A DNA stretch of 64,000 nt from Climacteris rufus (taxonomy: Eukaryota; Chordata; Aves; Passeriformes; Climacteridae). A program made the translations under genes and the position numbers. Each line of letters opens with the position of its first letter. The first letter of the stretch is position 1. Positions 40,748-54,300 of the stretch are shown here, in pieces. Below the pieces are notes generated by a model that searched no databases, was not told where the DNA came from, and saw only the letters and a program-made list of their open reading frames with translations. Where the stretch lies: assembly GCA_013398175.1 (NCBI GenBank), contig VZRZ01004236.1:142276-206275 (forward strand). The letters are read 5' to 3'.

Positions 40748-43700
40748 ATAGGAATAATCATGGCCCTATACATTCAGTGCATTCAAACTATTTTACAAGT
40801 TTACACACTATTTAATCTAAGGTATGATATGAAGAGAAATGACCAATATATTGTATATGTGACATCAATCTAACTTTTAAGATTTGTTTAAATATTTGGT
40901 GCTTGACTCTGTTCTTAGTTTTTTTCTGAGGTCTTCTGTGGCAACACCTGAATTTTACATTTTATAATAGAAAGCAAAATCTTCAGTAAGTGTGAAAATT
41001 AGTTAAAAGGCTTGTGCTTATAGTATGGGACCAGTTTATTCCTTGTAGAAAGAGCCAGATTTTAGAAAGTTGATAATTTGCTGGTATGCAAATGTTGCAT
41101 CTTTATCTCCTGTTTGGGGAATGAATTTTAATATGCACTTTGGAACAGATTTAATCTCATCTGCACTTCCTTGAGTGAATCTACAGTTTAGGCTTAGCTC
41201 TTCATTGCAGTGATTCCTCTGTGATTTCAGTCATTCCTTGATGCCATTGTTTGCCATAGGCTTGTCTTCCTCTCGGTGCCTGCAGGCTGTGCTCTTATAT
41301 AGCATATGTTTTGACAAGCCATCTGGTTTCAGTAGGTTTCCCAAGTGTCTGCCTTCTCACAGCCTGTCTTTTTGGCAGCCACCAGTGCCTACAAACCCTC
41401 TGTCTTCATGCATGGGTCAGAGATTCTTATTTTAGCGTGGAAGTGTTAACACGTGGGATAAAGGATGAAGCAGCTTACAGAACCAACGGGACAGTGTTGG
41501 TGTAGGGAAAGATTGAAACCAAAGGACTCGGCACAGCTCCTGTGAATGCCCCTGTCTGACACAGGGTGAATGCAATGGCTTTAGCTGCCTTCTGCCTGGG
41601 CACAGTGCCACGCTAACAGAAGGTTCTCAGCACCAACAACCAGGAACCCATGCACAGCATGTGTATCAAAGGTATTTGAAGACAGCATTGCTCCAAGGGG
41701 CTACCTCAACAGCTGTGTATCTTACATCTAATCAGAGAACTTGTTCACAACTCCTGCAGCTTTTAACACCCACAAAAGAGCAGAATTAGCAGGATGAAGA
41801 AAATAGCAACCCAACTATTTACCTTCCCTCAAACTGTCAGGGAAAATCAGTTAAAATGTACTGTTAGGTGACAAAATGGGTGGTAAGCAAAGCCAAAGAA
41901 AAGAATCTATAAGCAGAAATAAAAAAGCATTGTTACACACAGAGTTATTTAGTGATAATAAAAGATTTCAGAAGTTATTGCATAGCATCAGCAGTTTGTA
42001 TGGGAAAATAGTACTGGGGGAATTTTCCTCTGCTTTCTCTATTGCAACACAGTGAAATCACATTATTACTGGTGTTTCTGTGAGTTTAAAGCATAGTGAT
42101 ACTGCTCACACCTGCCTGTTGTAACATATCCTAGACCAATGCTGTAGTTTGGATCATCCCACATACTGAATATATACTTGGACATCTCATCTGGATGAAA
42201 GAGATGCATTTGCATTCTTTTTCTCTAAACTTTTAAATTTCTAACTTCTTCTGACCATAAATTAGTTGGCCTGTTCTTTGGCTTGCAATGATATAGTAAG
42301 AAGATTCAGGTAAAAATGAGACCAGTTGTTACATCAAATAAACAGTTTCTGCTTTGCCAGTAGTGAGAAATAAAACAAAACCTTAAAACACCTTCTCCCC
42401 ACCCCTCCCTTCTTCCCAGGGAGGGGAATTTCACTCCTGATTTCACTAAGGGTAGTGAATATCAACAGCTAGATAATTTACAAGGAACTCTACTTGAGAT
42501 TAATTTGGGGTAAACAGAAGCAGTAGATGGTAATAACCCCATCAATCACTTGGTGTTTCAAAACGGGTTTCAAGCAACACCATTAGATTCTTTTTTAAGA
42601 CATGGAACAAGTTTTCCAGAGCTCTTGGCTGCCAGACTAAGAAACCCCCCAAAGGCAAGTGCATCCTTTCTTCACTGATCACTTCTATTGAAGAGCATCA
42701 GGAACAAATAAGAGAGCTGTGAATTAGCTTGGAAGGACTGGCTTTTAAATGTTACATTTCAGTGCTTATTGTTTGCTCACTGCAACCAAAAATAGTTTAT
42801 GGAAATGAAAAAAACCTTTGGTATTTTATTGCAATCTAAAGAAAATTCAGATTTAAGAAAGATGAAGTACTTGGCAGACAGAAGTGTGTGTGCAATGGGT
42901 GATGTGAACAGAGACTGGAATACTCTGACATCGTATGCTTTGTTCAGTTTGTACCAAACCTGACAGCAGGCTTGCCAGCAGAAAGCAGTGTTTAAAGCAA
43001 GTTTCATTTTAAAAAGTAAAGTGAAGATCCTCTGGATTATTTCCTGTGTTCAAATGCCTGTAGCAACACAGAGTTTGATTTCAGTGGGGATCTGCAAAAG
43101 CACAGGGGTCATTTCATCTGGTAATACTTGAAGGTTCAGGGAGTAAGTGCTTAGTGTTTACTATTATTTTATTCATGTTCTAATTTCTACACTAAATAAT
43201 TTGCAAAACAAAGCAGTAAATAGAAAGTAGATTTTCTTTTGCTCCAAATACATAACCAGGAAAAAAATCTGAATTACATTGGAATAGGTTAATATTCATA
43301 CTATTCCTTGAAACTCTTCCATGTCTCCTCCTTAAATTTCCATTCTTCTGTACATATATGGCAATTCCAAGTCAGCTGTCACAGTAAAGCCTGTTTTTTG
43401 GGTATAAAATGACTGTCATCTTATGTATGTAGCTAGGGGAACTACTTATGAAGTTTCATTGCTTTCTTTCAGGCCTGCCCCACTGCAGGCAAAAGGTTCT
43501 TTATGGCAAGGGGGCTGAATAACAGTGTGTGTGGCAGCAGTTTCCAATCTAACTCTCTGATTTAATCTGGTTGATCTTCCTGAATCATACATTTCTTGTA
43601 TATGACTGGAGAAAAACCTGCTGTACCCTTAAAACCAGGCTTTATTCATTTTCAGAAGACAGAATCCTCTCCTGCTATTATTATATGTGGTATATGAAGC

Positions 43701-44664
43701 TGTAGTGACACGATGGCAGATAAAATGCTTTCACAAGCTCAGTCTGCAAAAGGTACTTTCTTACTGCTGCAATTGCAGGTGCTGAATTTGGTGATGAGAC
43801 TGAAATGCTTCCCAACAGTTGTGTGTTCTTGTGCATTGTACTCCCTGTTTTGGGGCTGTGACCCTTTTGAAGACAATGTGTGACCCTGCTGGAGATTTCA
43901 ATAGGACCAGTCAGGTGCTCGGAGTGAGACATGTACTTCATTCAGTGTTTCACTAAACTAAGCAGCAAAATTTCTGATTAATGCTGTTGCAGGCAAGATG
44001 TGACCTACACATACAGATGTGCAGGCCTTTTGATGTCTTTCAGTAGTCCCACTGATGTACTTGGAAAAAACAGGGAAGTTTGAAGGTTGTTAAGGTTGGC
44101 TCTATAGTTTTAATAAATTAATTAGTCATATAGATGCATATCAATTACTCTTTATTATTGTTATGGTTAGTCAAGGTTTTTTCCACATTGGAACATGAAA
44201 ATTTAGCTTGCAGTAGACTTTGTTATTGTATTCTCTTTAAATCTTTATTCTTAGTTGAAGTAAATAAACCAACACGGTAAAGAGAGCTGATAGCTACTCC
44301 ATCTGTATTATGGCACACAATGATGGCTGGAAGTTAAAGGTTTGATATATAGATCTATTTTTTTATTGCCAGCCCCTGCCCCTGAAGAAAGTATTAAAAT
44401 TTCCAGATGAGTAACCAAACAATAAATAGATGAGACAGTTGCTGTGAATATCTGATTTTTTGCATAATAATGAGATATTGTTGGATAATACGCTTTGCAG
44501 TCCACAGTTTGTCTACATTATCATTTTGATAGGACAAATGCATAAGAAAGATATACAAGTAAAGCTGTGCCAGGTCTTCTATTTTAAATTGATTCCACGT
44601 GAGAGTTCAGTTAAATTTCTAGGACATTTAAAAAACAAAACAAATTCTGGGAATATCCCTACAC

Positions 44665-44712
44665 ACATACACACACACAGAGACATTTACTCGCACACAT
44701 CCTCACATACAA
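44665..44712. repeat. CA-rich microsatellite, imperfect
   Basis: Interrupted (CA)n-type tract with ACACACATACACACACACAG and later CGCACACATCC. Ordinary simple repeat. Confidence 0.7.
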
Positions 44713-46519
44713 AATATATAGCCAATACTTGGCCTTACAATTCCTTATGCACAGCAGAAACGTGGTGTGCAACCTGAAGGCTCTTTCTCAGGCCAGTGGG
44801 GTTGGAATTAGGGTCATTTTTGTGAGCATCTTCTGTCTTGCCTTGCAAAAGGCTCATGGAAACCTGTGCAAGGGGGCCTTTCAGCTCACAGCAGGACCTT
44901 GTTCTGGCCAACACAAAGGGGGCTCTGGGGTCAGTCAGGAATGGTGGATAGGTATAGTTCTCACTGGTTTCACTGTGGAAGAAACCTGAAGTCTAGACAA
45001 GCTGATCTTCATGAATGTCTCAAAAGAGTCTGGCAGCTGGTACCATCTTGGTGCAATATTGATGGTGGGAAAATATTGTGCCAATTGAAGTCCCTGACAA
45101 GTTTTGTGTATTTGCATGTAAGGGTGCTGCTGGCAGCACTAAGCAACATCTCAGTCACTGCTCTCACTGCTGGGAGAGGACCAGCAATATTGCCAGTATC
45201 AAAGGGTAGGTCAATGCTTGTTCTCAGTTAGAAAGCTGGTTCTCACAGTTAAACTAAGCCATTTCAAAATTTATTTTAGGACTTTTTCTTCTAAAGTCCT
45301 ATTGATAAAGACGGAATCAGAGTTTTGTTTTCTTTCTATTAAAAAAACCAACCAAACAACAAAACAAAAAAGCTGTATAGTTTAGTTTATTTGAACACAG
45401 CTATCCATTTTCTGCTCTTGACCTGGTCATCTGGACAGGAAGATGTGTAAACCCAAGCTTCAAGATTTAGTTTCTTCTGGAACGTAGAATTCCAACTCCT
45501 GTTGTTCCTCTGGTTTAAGTCTGAGCCCTCTAAACCCTGCAGGAATATCACGTTCTTCTTCCTTTTTGCTGTATTCTTACATCTCTCAGTCTCCTCTAAG
45601 TCTTCCCACATATGTTTGCTTCCCCCACGTTTGGAGAGAGGAGGGTCCTGTGTTCCTTGCATCTGGTGATTGTAGTGAGGGTCCTTGCAGTGCAAACAGT
45701 GACACAGGGCTGGTTCCAGACCCGTGAAACACTGGCAATTCAACTGCAAACATCTGCTGGTTCAACACAGGAGCTGACTTGGCTCTGTTGTCCTTTTTAA
45801 CCTCTGTGTCTCTGTGTGTGCACCAGATAAGAAATCCACACAATTACAAAACAATGGTAAATAAATAAGCAAGCCCAGGAAATATGACTTAGATGTGTCC
45901 TAAAAGCACTTACAGCCATCAGCTAACCTCAGCAACAGAGAGAAGTAAACTGCTGCTAGGTTAAAGGAACTTACACAGCTACTGTATTGCAGCTCTGCTA
46001 GGATGTATATGATTTATCTTCCAGGCCATTTCTGATTTTCTAATGGTTCCTCCATACTAGATTTTACTCACTGAATTGAGAAATAATGCAGGATTTGCCT
46101 TGAGTTGAAAGTAACTCAGCATTTGTCATGATGGACACCATAAGAAGAGCTTTCATGGTGCACAGCCATCAGTGCTGTACCCAGAAGCCATTCAACCACA
46201 AAAACAGAAGTGGGACTGAGTTTTAGCCAAATTACTTATCTGCTGGTGAAATGTCCCACATTGAGAGTGACACCTGGCTTATGTCCCAGTTCATTTTCTC
46301 ATGATCCCTCATACTGTAACCAAAAAGCAGGAGTTTTGTGGGTTCTTTTTCATCAGTCATGCAGGTCCAGCCCATATTTACAAAACACAGGGTCAAATTC
46401 AAGACTCAAAGCACAAGCTATTTTCATCTACACCATGACATTCCCTACCCTGGCAAAATTCCAGCTTACTGCATTTGACCTCAGAAACAAGATGCATCTT
46501 GCTCTTCCTGTGCTGTTGG

Positions 46520-46755
46520 AATTATGCAACTGACCAATTAATTATATTTTAAAGATTATAATATGGTTAATGGGTAGCAAACTTGATAAAGTCATCAGGC
46601 TAAGTGTACTGCAGGTGCAGCATCTTTTTTTACTGGAATTTGATTCATTCACAAAATGATTTTTCTATTCAAAACAACTGTCATGCCTCCTTTGTCCATG
46701 GATAATTAAATAAGCTTTCCAATTTATTCATGTATTCTAATTTACATAGGGTACC
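46520..46755. promoter_or_regulatory. Candidate conserved non-coding element with SOX-like and TAATTA motifs
   Basis: CCTTTGTC (46689-46696), a good SOX/TCF-class word, stands seven bases from TAATTA (46703-46708); ACCAATTAATTATATT lies near 46533. Unique AT-rich sequence, no ORF. Tentative. Confidence 0.25.
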
Positions 46756-47514
46756 GACCCAAAAAAACCCCTGTGCTTACCCAGAGAGAAGACATAAAAT
46801 ACATAGATAAATCTAAGTGGCAGCCAGGTCACGGTGAGAACAATTCTGGCTGGTGAGGGCACTGTTGCTGTAGCTCAGAGTCTGGTCTGGGTGGTTCAGC
46901 AGTGCAGTCAGGACTGGAACAAACTTTACTGCCAGTGAGTTTTCAGTCTTCTTTTCTGAGGTCATACTAGGAAAGTGCAGGTCTGAGATATTGAACTATC
47001 CTGTGCAGAGCTTTTATACTCTCTGTACTTGCATCTTCTTTAGCTCAGCTTCCTGGGGTACAGGCAGGTAATCAGAGCAAGTTCCTCCACCTTTATGGCA
47101 CTTCTTCCAGGTGCTGGTCTTTGTGCAAGCCCTCTGTGATAAGAGAATTCCATCTGAAGCACATCAGCTCTGTGCTGTTTTCTGAGCCTGAGGCTTCCTA
47201 CAGCTGATGTTTGCATTTCCCAGAGCTTCCCTATTTTCGAAGTTTTACACACTCCTCTGATTGCTCCTACCATAGGATTCAAATTCTTAACAAACATTTG
47301 TGCACACAATTGCACAGTATCATTGTGAGTTTGGCAAGTGACATTGGTATCTTTATGGGGAAGAGGCACAAAGAGGCAGCAAATATTTGCATAAAATATT
47401 TGCAGCAAAGAATATATAGGTCAGGTCTCAGAAATACCAGCTATAAAGATAATTAAATGCTGGAGCATCACTGGGCATTGTAAAACCCTTAGAGAAGAGA
47501 GTATACAAGCACTT

Positions 47515-48360
47515 GCAAGGCAGTCCAGGCCTGTTTCATACTGTCTGGGTACAGGAAAATGATTGTATGGACAGGCTGGATCCACGGGCCAAGGCCAACT
47601 GTGTGAAGCTCAACAAGGCCAAGTGCCGGGTCCTGCCCTTGGGTCACAGCGACTCCTGCAGTGCCACAGGCTGGAGGCAGAGGGGTGGAAAGCTGGAATA
47701 GGACCTGGGGGTGCTGGTCAACAGCAGCTGAACAGGAGCCAGGTGTGCCCAGGTGGCCAAGAAGGCCAATGGCACCTGGCCTGTACCAGCCATAGCGTGG
47801 CCAGCAGGAGCAGGGCAGGGATTGTCCCCCTGTACTGGGCACTGCTGAGGCCACACCTCGAGTGCTGTGCCCAGTTCTGGGCCCTCCATGAAGAGAAGGA
47901 CACTGAGGTGCTGGAGCGTGTCCAGAGAAGGGCTGGACTCCCCAGAGTCCAGGGGAAGAGTCTGGAGCACAAATCCCACGAGGAGCAGCTGAGGGAGCTG
48001 GGGCTGCTTAGCCTGGAGGAGACTTGGGGGGACCATATTGCTCCTTACAGCTCCCACAAAGGAGGGGTAGCCCGGCGGGGTTTGGCCTCATCTCCAAAGA
48101 AACAGGTAACAGGATGAGAGGAAATGGACTCAAGCTGCGCCGAGGTTCAGGTTGGATATTAGGAACATTTTCTTCATGGAAAGCAGTGTAAAGCACTGAA
48201 ACAGGCTCCCCAGGGGAAGTGGTGTAGTCACAATTCCTGGAGACATTGAAAGATGTGTAGGAGTGGCACTGAGGGACATGGGTTAGTGGTGGGCTTGGTA
48301 GTGCTCTGTTGAAGCTTGGACTCAATGATCTTTGAGTCTTTTCCAACCTAAATGCTCTAT
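47515..48360 (+). mobile_element. CR1 LINE fragment (about 850 bp)
   Basis: Plus-strand CR1 covering the end of ORF2 and the 3' UTR. Translated phrases such as NCVKLNKAKCRVLPLGH near the left end and EEQLRELGLLSLEE (about 47980-48025) match the CR1 reverse-transcriptase C-terminal region as I remember it, but the frame is broken by a stop at about 47701 and by shifts. The 3' end (GAAGCTTGGACTCAATGATC to CCAACCTAAATGCTC) lies near 48355. Not coding now. The GC-rich long ORFs on both strands here are shadows of this element. Confidence 0.93.
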
Positions 48361-51300
48361 TTTCCAACCATCTGCTCTACTATTTTTTTTTCATGCAAGT
48401 CCTTATGGGTACTTTGGGAGTCCATGAATGAGTTGGAGTATTAACCTACTTTTCCTGCATTGTAGGAAATGCACTTATGTTTTGACTGTCCTGTCTCTGA
48501 AGCACAAAAGCCAGAGGTGTGGTAGCTGTGGGCAGACACGTTTTAGCCAACATAGCTGGGCCTTGGGCTCCCCAGCAGCCAGTCCTGCTCAGGCTCTGTG
48601 CTCACAGATATCCAGGACTGGATCCACAGCTGGGGCAATGCTCCAGCTGGTGACTTCAGGGACTGTGTGTGTGGACTGATTTATGATCCTCAAGTGTGTT
48701 GTGTAGTAGCTCTTTTTTTCCCCAGACAAGGCAATTCAGCTTCAAACATATCTGTCTTATTTATAAGCAGTTTAAACTTTACACTCAAGTTATTTTCTTC
48801 TCTTTCCCCAAGCTCACAATTTAAGGGGAAAACTATCAAAAATAAGTACATAACATAGCAGAATACAAACCCTTAAAAACTAGCAGAACCTTCAGTCTCT
48901 GCTTGTTTTCCTTTATGGTATTTTGTTTTATTAATAAGGCTGCCTCTGTATTCATGACAAAATAAGAAAGCTATTTCCAATGAAACAGACAAGTCTTTGT
49001 TAGACATCAAATATAACTAATATTTGATGTCATAAATATTAATGACTTTCATGTCTTCAGATACTTTAGAATCAATTCCAAACATTTTTGTTTTGATTCA
49101 CTCTTATTTATTTTTTCACATTGAACTGGTGGAAGGAATTTTCCCCTGTTTTTCTGTGAAAAATCTATCAAGTTCTGCAGCCTTCTTTTCTGTTTGAATT
49201 AAGATGTTGTTCCATGTATTTTACACGGCTGTATCTGTACACCCAGGAAGAATTAGCGGTTATTGTCACGTAACAGAAATGTACATGTGATGGCCACCAG
49301 TCCAGCTGCCAGTCAGAACTGATCCTGGAATTTCCTGGTAAAAGAGAAGGGATTGAAAGAGGCAGGCCTTTACCTGGAAACATTTAACAGACCTCATTTT
49401 CTGTGGGTGTAACACACAGCACAACCTGTCATTTGACATCCTTTTTTTTTTTGCCAATTCTCCCCAGGTACTGAACCATAATTGGGATCTCAGCAACAAT
49501 AAATTACTATTTGTTGTTCCTTAAAGGCAGGAAATTCCTCTTTATGAATGGGATAGTTCTGTCTCTAATCACAAACGTACAGACTTAGTTTTAGACCACA
49601 AACTCAAATTTTAATGTCCTATAAATTAATAATGTATAATATCATCAGCTGAATGAGTGTTGATGCAGAGAGCAGAGTCTTCCAGAGATTAGCTATCTGA
49701 ATATGATATAGCTATAACAATGGGGAGCCAAGTTAAAATACCCATCCACAAGTTGGGGAGAGGGGATTCTTTTCCTGTGGAGGGTTAAATATAGGACAGT
49801 GGATGTGTCAGTTTGAGAGAAACAGTCCTTAGTAAATGACCAGTTGTTCCATGTATTTGTGCACATTTTTTCTAGGGAATTAATTTTGTTTATTTATATA
49901 TATTATAATTATAAAAAGAAATGTCTACAAATCCAACACTGTACTCTGTTTTTGCCTTAGAATCTTTGTTCTGCGTGATCCTAGCAGTAAGCAATACCTT
50001 GCTGGCTATTGCAGCAGTATAGCAGGCTGGCTGTACTGCGTTCATCACTGCTGACATATTTCAGTCCTTCTCCTGAGGCACATTCAGAGGTGACCAAGTA
50101 CAAACCCAGAGTGGTACTGGCAAGTTCTTATAACCCAGCCCTTCCTCTTGCTGCTGTACTGACAGCTGTACTGCCTGGGCATTGTTGGAGACTGAGTGTA
50201 GGAACCCTGCCTTCTTTCCTCTCTAGATCTGGGTTCTCTTTGCTATCTCATAAAAAGCCTGATCCTTTTGTACCATTGGGCATCTGTGTCATTTAAGGAG
50301 GCAGGAGATAAGTAAACAAAAGTAACCACGAAGTCCAGATTCCCTGACCAGCCACTCTACTTTAGTCACCAGTCACAGGAATCTTTATTTCTAAAAACAC
50401 TTTTCAAAACTAAGAGTCGGATAGGATGAAGGTAGCTTTGGGACTGAGAGTCTCTCTCCAGTGGTAATTCACATTCAAGAGAGCCAAGGATGGACAAGGC
50501 TGGAGTCTGCCTTTGCCAAGCCATGGAGTTTGCAGAACTTGCCCTAAAAGTGAACGTGCAGAGAAATGGGAGTACGAGGGCAGGGGGTGGTCAGAGACTT
50601 TGTGTCCAGGAGGTGAGTGTTATATTAACTGAGTTGCCTTCAACAAAGCAAAGCAATTCCTATACAAGCTGTTGTTTTGGTACCAGATAAAACTTGAAAG
50701 ACTTGGTCTGTACTCAGATCAAAGGGGGAAAAATAAAAAAGATGCAAGCCTGGGATGGAAAGTGTAGGAAAAGAGTATGTTAAAAAAAAAATAAAAAATC
50801 ATACCTTAAAAAAAATTCTGAATGCTTTCAGAGCATGAAGGAAAGAAATCCCATGTTCTTTCCAAGCCTGTGGAACTTCATAGCTGTTGTAAATAGGCCA
50901 GGCCCAAAGAGAGCACACACATTCCAAATGGGAGGAGATTGTTTGCTACATCATTTTAGCATGCTTGATTTATCAGTAATTAATGGAAAGTTGACAAGGA
51001 TTTTGAGCAAAATAATTCAAGGTCTCATAAGCCAAAGATTTGGCATAAAAAATGCTTTACTTATGGTATATTCATATGGTGAGAACATAGCCAAGTTGTT
51101 AGCATTAATGAAATCCATCCTAATTCCTCTTTGTAAGATGCATTATTAATCTACTGCTATTGAGCAAGGAGTTCAAAGCAGTCAAGACAAAGAGTAGAAC
51201 AAGGAGAAAATATATCTGAAAATTGCACTTTTCAGAGCAAGAAGTAGAGGTTGAACAGAATTGTTCCAGTTTAGCAATGACACTGATGCGTCCCTTGAGG

Positions 51301-54300
51301 TTTTTAGGTGGTTCTGGAGGTAGAGAATATTGCCTAGACAATCCTAGTCACTATGTGGGATTTGGTGGTATTAACTAAATTTGAAAGTTTTATCCTGGTT
51401 TGCTGAGGAAGTGAGGCTTATGAGACTATAATTTAAGCCTGTTCTTTCCTTTCAATCAACCCAAACAATGTTGAATGTTTTGCCCATCAAACTTGAGAGG
51501 AGTGGAAGTCCCCTTTCTACTAATTGAGTTCTGTAATTTTTTTCAGTGTTCTCTTAAATGGTTTCCTAGAATGTTGACTAGATAAAAATAGACAGGCTCA
51601 GATTAGTCCCTGAGGGAAGGAGAGCACGAACTCAAGCACTGTGCATTGTGCATGGCAGTAACAAGCAGTCCTCAGTGGGTGCATCCTCTGACGAGTCAGC
51701 AGGCAGCTCTCTATTCCATCTGCACTTGTTGGGTAGGGCATCATACAGCAAATAGGAAGGGAGGGCTCTTTGGGCAGGTTCAGTTTAGGGAGCAAAGGCC
51801 ATTATCTGTAGGGAATCAGGTAAATTTATTCCAGTGCTTACACTACAGTGTGCTTTTCAGTACTGCTCTGTGTCAGCCATCCCCACTGAGACCAGTGGGA
51901 GTTGTATTGTGGACTGAAAGGAGAACAGCATAAAGAATGGTGATGTACAGCCTTAAAAAGGATTGTCCAGAGGAAGATCCCTGAGTCTTGGTACTAATAG
52001 CTCCTTACAGAATTTACAGAGTGAAATCCTAGTGCAGTTCCCACCAAGGTGATGGAAAGGACCTATAAGAACAAATTAAAGTTTTCATTGTGTTGAAGTC
52101 TGGATGCTGCCACTAGTTGAGAAAACACTGAATAGCAACATTTTAGCAGATTTTTTTCAGTCTGTTGATTTTTCCAGTGATTGTGTGTTAATTACACAAG
52201 TAAAAGATGAAATGGAAACATTCAAGAATAGCCTGAATCATTTGGTTTACGCTATTGTATGTGCTGCTTTGCATTGCTGGCTGCCTTGCAAGGAACAAAT
52301 AAGTAATGGTACCTTATTGCCCAGAGTTGTGAGTTGTCAACAGAGATGAGAAATGCAATTTTATTTTTAAAAGAAAACAAAATTGGTCACCTTTTCATGC
52401 CCATTTGCTTGAGCCTAATGGGCTTGAGGTTTTCTGTGCACATAGGAGGTACTTGCACACATGCCTTGGCAGCAGAGGAACTTTGTACATGAACTTGTGT
52501 TTGATAGTCTTGCTCTACACAACTGAAATGATACCAGTTCTGCTGGGTGGAAATAAGAAGCACACAAAGCAGATTTTGGTAGCTTGCTGTAGAGATCAGT
52601 GTTTGTCCAGTTCATTTACAATAATTAAAGCAGTATTTTAGGGGGTTTTCGCTCCATACAGATAATATGAGTCAATCATAATTCCACCAGAGTAAAGAGA
52701 AGGTTTAGGCAGAATGGAAAAACATTTGTAACAAGATGTTTTCTCTTTTCAGATTTACAGTGTCTATTTACTAATGCAAAGACAGTAAGGTGTAGCATGC
52801 TTGGAAGGGTGGAACATTTTCTAAGGCCCAGTGAGAGGCTGTAGTTTGGAGCTTCTGAGAGATAAATTAGCCTCTCTGAAGTCTCATGCTGCTACTGGTA
52901 CATGAATTACCTGAGCTAACAGAAAACAAATGACCAAAACCACTGCCTCAAGGTCTGCAGTGCAAGGGACAGGCTTTCCTCTCAGCTGACACTGAAGTGG
53001 ACAGGCATGATTTGCAGCCCCCACTCCAGGGAGAAAGGCTTTTACCACTGCTGTTCTGAGAGATACAAGGAATTCCACCTTATGTCAGGATACTCCGAGG
53101 ATCCAGGCTTAAATAATGATGCTTGCTGCTTTTCTGTGAGATCAGTTCCCAGCTTTCCTAAGAGGTATTTCCAGAGCTCAAGTGGATGAATACTGACAGC
53201 TTCTGCTTTGTATCCTCAAAAGGATGAAGGAGAAGACAATGCTGAAAATAGTACTTAACTCTGTGCTGTTGACCTCCTACCCAACTGTGCCACATCCACA
53301 TTGACAGAACCATAACCTCCCTGACTTGCATTGAGCACTAAGGAACGCATTGTTACTGACCCAAATTCATCCCATTGAGTTTCTTTGCAGCGGCATTTGA
53401 CCCCCAAACTGTCCTTTTAAGCAGTATATCTTTACTTCGAAAGAAAAAAAATCAGAGCTTGATCATGGAGAAACAGTTTGGAGTTTGGGGTTGTTTTATT
53501 TAGTTGTAGGAACTGACAAAGGAGAATGCTCAGGAAAATAGAGAAGTGTTGGGGGACTTTTGGTATTTTGAACAAAAGAAAAAGCAGCACTTAGATATCC
53601 ACAGTCCTTTTTGCAAAGGGAGGGCTAACGAGTGATCAAGAGTGCTAGATGTCTCATGTGCTTTCTTCTTTCCTAGTGTTCTGGGTGGCTGTGTGATCTG
53701 ATGGCTGTCAGAGGCTCCGTGGTCTGATAAGGCTTTACTTCTCTTTAGAAATGTATTTTATTTTATAATTTATGACTGTGACCGGTTAGGAGGAAAATGC
53801 TGTTCTCCGAAATACAACTCGGACACATCAATGCAGAGAGAGAAAGGGGACCACTTTGATAGAATTTGAGTGCTACAGGCAGAACTGGGTTTATTTTCCA
53901 ATGGAAAGCCTTCATCTGAACATGCAATAGGTGCCCCTGGTGATTCCTGTGCGATGACTTCAAAAGAGTCTGATCTTGAGCTCATGGAAAAATCTCAGAG
54001 TAATGCCAAGTTGATAAAAAGACATATCTTTGTATATCTTCTGACAGGGAAAAAGAAAAAAAGGAAATAAACCCCTAACCCAAATTCCTCAAAAGCAAGA
54101 CTCTGCAAGATGAGCCAGTAATTTCAAAAGACTTATCCCAAACCATCTTACAGTAACAGGATTCACCCTATATAACTATATATAGGCACTAACAGAACTT
54201 GTAATATCTGACTGTGTGCAGACAATGGAATTTACTGTTACTTGTCTGTCCTTTTGTTCACTGACAGAGTGAGGAATAGATGAGGTAATTTCAGAGTAGT

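Larger units (their letters stand above)
40748..47514. other. Non-genic DNA
   Basis: Unique intergenic sequence. 44085-44170 is AT-rich with AATTAATTAG. Around 43885-43925 the phrase TTTCAATAGGACCAGTCAGG may be a relic of the same ancient repeat family as 28025-28205. No gene. Confidence 0.55.

Noticed and set aside
47563..48117. 184-codon plus ORF
   Set aside because: Decayed ORF2/3' region of a CR1 element, not a host gene.
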